Under the pieces are notes generated by a model, which saw only the letters and a program-made list of their open reading frames with translations, made no database searches and was not told the origin of the DNA. From assembly GCA_017998755.1 (NCBI GenBank), contig JAGOCL010000175.1, forward strand, positions 1 to 5,902: a stretch of DNA of 5,902 bases, read 5' to 3'. The DNA is from Spirochaetota bacterium (GTDB lineage: Bacteria > Spirochaetota > GWE2-31-10 > MWDO01). Shown piece by piece: positions 5,828 through 5,902 of the stretch. The translations under genes and the position numbers were made by a program. How positions within the stretch are numbered: position 1 is the first letter of the stretch; each line of letters begins with the position of its first letter.

Positions 5828-5867
5828 TTTGTTGCTTCTTTTTTTAATTCGACTTTCTTTTCATTTA
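5828..5867 (+). other. CRISPR spacer 1 (most recent acquisition expected)
   Basis: A 40-nt spacer, pyrimidine-rich (TTTGTTGCTTC at its left end). As the leader-proximal spacer it should be the newest. Its reverse complement, which is what a matching target transcript would carry, is open in one frame as NEKKVELKKEAT. No long match to the rest of the window was found by eye. Confidence 0.9.
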
Positions 5868-5902
5868 ATAGAAAAAAGCCCTGAATAAGAAGGGATTACG
5901 AC
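5868..5902 (+). repeat. CRISPR repeat 2, at the window edge
   Basis: Second repeat unit, identical to the first over all 35 nt. The window stops at its last base, so further repeats and spacers are expected beyond it but not seen. Confidence 0.93.

Larger units (their letters stand above)
5793..5902 (+). CRISPR. start of a CRISPR array: two repeats, one spacer, cut by the window edge
   Basis: Two identical copies of a repeat of at least 35 nt lie 75 bp apart (5793-5827 and 5868-5902), separated by a 40-nt spacer. Identity stops at 5792/5867. The right boundary cannot be fixed because the window ends with the second copy, so the unit may be 35-37 nt. The repeat begins ATAGAAAAAAGCCC and ends GGGATTACGAC, with a weak CCCT/AGGG stem. 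The ATTACGAC end fits the 8-nt 5' handle of type III crRNAs (ATTGAAAC-like). Together with the leader on the left, this indicates + strand transcription away from the cas genes. No repeat degeneration is seen. Confidence 0.95.

Noticed and set aside
1..5902. Absence of cas6 and cas10 as a sign of an incomplete system
   Set aside because: The window starts inside csm5, and these genes usually lie upstream or elsewhere, so nothing can be concluded.

Overview
This window is the downstream end of a type III (Csm, most likely III-A) CRISPR-Cas locus. All genes lie on the + strand. In order they are: the 3' part of a Csm5-like RAMP gene with an added C-terminal S1 RNA-binding domain (1-1151); a CARF-domain accessory protein with a probable RelE-type toxin domain (1187-2320); an RmuC family protein (2351-3769); cas1 (3847-4926); cas2 (4946-5221); a second, divergent cas2 (5231-5530); a leader of about 260 bp; and the first two repeats and first spacer of a CRISPR array that runs off the window's right edge. 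Gaps between genes are 35, 30, 77, 19 and 9 bp. Most starts have a purine-rich Shine-Dalgarno sequence and no intrinsic terminator is visible, so one polycistronic unit is likely.

How the parts would fit together (established for the families, inferred here): Csm5 is part of the crRNA-guided Csm complex, whose Cas10 subunit would lie upstream of the window. On target RNA recognition Cas10 makes cyclic oligoadenylate. The CARF protein sits where csm6 is usually found and would sense that messenger and trigger its effector domain, which here looks RelE-like rather than HEPN. Cas1 with one or both Cas2 proteins would insert new spacers at the leader end of the array, next to the repeat at 5793. 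RmuC, a coiled-coil protein with a PD-(D/E)XK-like domain and an N-terminal membrane anchor, is not a standard Cas protein. Its place inside the operon makes it a candidate accessory factor.

Organism: bacterial, AT-rich, using Shine-Dalgarno starts and standard stop codons. The sequence gives no firm phylum. Composition changes along the operon. Hand-counted 60-base lines hold about 18-27% G+C in csm5 and the CARF gene, 38% in rmuC and 47% in cas1, which suggests that effector and adaptation modules have different histories.

The most unusual points are the S1 domain on Csm5, the CARF-RelE-like effector, RmuC between effector and adaptation genes, the tandem cas2 pair, and a structured leader. 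The leader has mutually exclusive hairpins and a 40-codon open frame, preceded by a good ribosome binding site, that stops inside the first repeat.
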